DNA of 6,092 bases. Origin: Bacteroidota bacterium. Lineage in GTDB: Bacteria; Bacteroidota; Bacteroidia; Flavobacteriales; Flavobacteriaceae. Below, one piece after another: positions 5,359 through 6,092 of the stretch. The first letter of the stretch is position 1. Every line of letters begins with the position of its first letter. The stretch is from contig JAACDY010000025.1 of NCBI GenBank assembly GCA_009936675.1, positions 1-6,092 on the forward strand. Direction: 5' to 3'. The notes beneath the pieces are model-generated. The model was not told the origin of the DNA, did not search any database, and saw only the letters and a list, made by a program, of their open reading frames with translations. Both the position numbers and the translations under genes were made by a program.

Positions 5359-6092
5359 ATGAAAATAGAGAGAACTTCGGCTTCTAATTTGGCCCATGTG
5401 GATTTTGAAAACTTGACTTTTGGGTCTGTTTTTACAGACCATATGTTTGTATGTAAATACAAAAATGAAAAATGGCAAACGCCAGAAGTGATTCCCTATC
5501 AACCTCTTTCTTTTGAGCCATCCATGAGTGTACTTCATTATGGACAAGCGGTTTTTGAAGGCATGAAAGCCTACAAAGACAATGAGGATAAGGTCTGGCT
5601 TTTTAGACCAGATCAAAATTTTAAGCGTATCAATCGTTCTTCTGAGCGACTTCAGATTCCTGTATTTCCTGAAAAGTATTTTTTTGAAGGCTTAAAAACA
5701 TTGGTGAATTTGGATAAAGATTGGATCAAACCAGGTATTGGAAATTCACTCTATGTTCGTCCTTTTGTTTTTTCAAGTCAGGCCTGTGTGCAAGCTTCCC
5801 CATCCAAGGAATACACTTTTATCATCATTTGCTGTCCTGTGAAATCTTATTATGGTGGAGAAGTGAACGTTTTGATTGCCGAGGAGTTTAGTCGAGCCGC
5901 AGACGGAGGGATTGGCTATACCAAAGCGGCAGGAAACTATGGCGCTCAATTCTACCCTACTTCCTTGGCTCAAAAGCAAGGATACCAACAGATCGTATGG
6001 ACGGATGCCAAATCTCACGAGTTTTTGGAAGAAGCGGGAACCATGAATATTTTTTTCAGAATTGAAGACAAATTGGTTACTGCACCTACCAA
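5359..6092 (+). CDS. ilvE: Branched-chain amino acid aminotransferase (3' end outside window)
   Basis: PLP-dependent fold-type IV transaminase that interconverts Leu, Ile and Val with their 2-oxo acids using 2-oxoglutarate/glutamate; it is the last step of their synthesis and the first of their breakdown. The reading frame is open from ATG 5359 to the window end, giving 244 codons of a usual ~355. Conserved features: LHYGQAVFEGMKAY (59-72), LFRPDQNFKRINRS (81-94), SLYVRPFVF (130-138), and the PLP-binding lysine K189 in GYTKAAGNYGA (186-196; codon 5923-5925). The cofactor-contacting EEAGTMNIFF (224-233) comes late in the frame. The N-terminal extension before the YGQ motif and the spacing fit the longer eukaryote-like/type II bacterial BCAT group rather than the ~309-residue E. 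coli IlvE. The A-rich leader AGAAAAAA precedes the ATG. No leucine-leader or attenuator structure is visible upstream. Divergent from mnmD. Confidence 0.96.
   Translation, partial: MKIERTSASNLAHVDFENLTFGSVFTDHMFVCKYKNEKWQTPEVIPYQPLSFEPSMSVLHYGQAVFEGMKAYKDNEDKVWLFRPDQNFKRINRSSERLQIPVFPEKYFFEGLKTLVNLDKDWIKPGIGNSLYVRPFVFSSQACVQASPSKEYTFIIICCPVKSYYGGEVNVLIAEEFSRAADGGIGYTKAAGNYGAQFYPTSLAQKQGYQQIVWTDAKSHEFLEEAGTMNIFFRIEDKLVTAPT

Noticed and set aside
5302..6018. Minus-strand open frames of 104 and 81 codons at the right end.
   Set aside because: They are antisense to ilvE, which is continuous from its ATG with the PLP lysine and the EEAGTMN motif in frame.
1..6092. Mobile element, prophage, defence system, CRISPR or tRNA gene.
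   Set aside because: No transposase or integrase, no direct-repeat array, no tRNA-like cloverleaf and no abrupt composition change were seen; nearly all sequence is accounted for by conserved housekeeping genes.

Overview
This window looks like ordinary chromosomal DNA from a member of the Bacteroidota, probably a Cytophagales or Flavobacteriia relative. The evidence is indirect but consistent. The DNA is AT-rich, and none of the seven gene starts has a Shine-Dalgarno sequence; several have A-rich leaders instead. Two intergenic regions carry the Bacteroidota -7 element TAnnTTTG. DnaJ has a reduced zinc domain, and the sigma-54 activator has GAFTSA in place of GAFTGA; I recall both as typical of this phylum. 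Genus cannot be assigned from the sequence alone.

Layout from left to right. Positions 1-827 (minus) hold the first ~275 residues of an NtrC-type sigma-54-dependent response regulator whose 3' end lies off the left edge. It overlaps by 23 bp the 3' end of a small-conductance mechanosensitive channel gene (mscS, 805-1662, minus). A 141-bp gap (1663-1803) follows, with two tandem hairpins that probably terminate the chaperone operon. Next come dnaJ (1804-2916) and grpE (2922-3449), both minus and 5 bp apart, with a good promoter candidate just upstream of grpE. Then come a TIGR01777-type NAD(P)-binding epimerase-like protein (3510-4424, minus) and a stand-alone MnmD tRNA methyltransferase (4523-5221, minus). 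A 137-bp divergent intergenic region separates these from ilvE, a branched-chain aminotransferase on the plus strand that starts at 5359 and runs off the right edge at about residue 244.

Functionally the window is a set of housekeeping modules. GrpE and DnaJ are the nucleotide exchange factor and J-protein for a DnaK encoded elsewhere. MnmD finishes the wobble-uridine modification begun by MnmE/MnmG. IlvE makes or degrades Leu, Ile and Val. MscS relieves osmotic pressure and appears co-transcribed with a sigma-54 activator whose target is not visible. No gap exceeds 300 bases. I see no RNA gene, mobile element, CRISPR array or long repeat, and no convincing evidence of a new multi-gene system. 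The most noteworthy points are the mscS/regulator overlap, the single-zinc-centre DnaJ, the GAFTSA loop, the oxidase-less MnmD and the tandem terminators.
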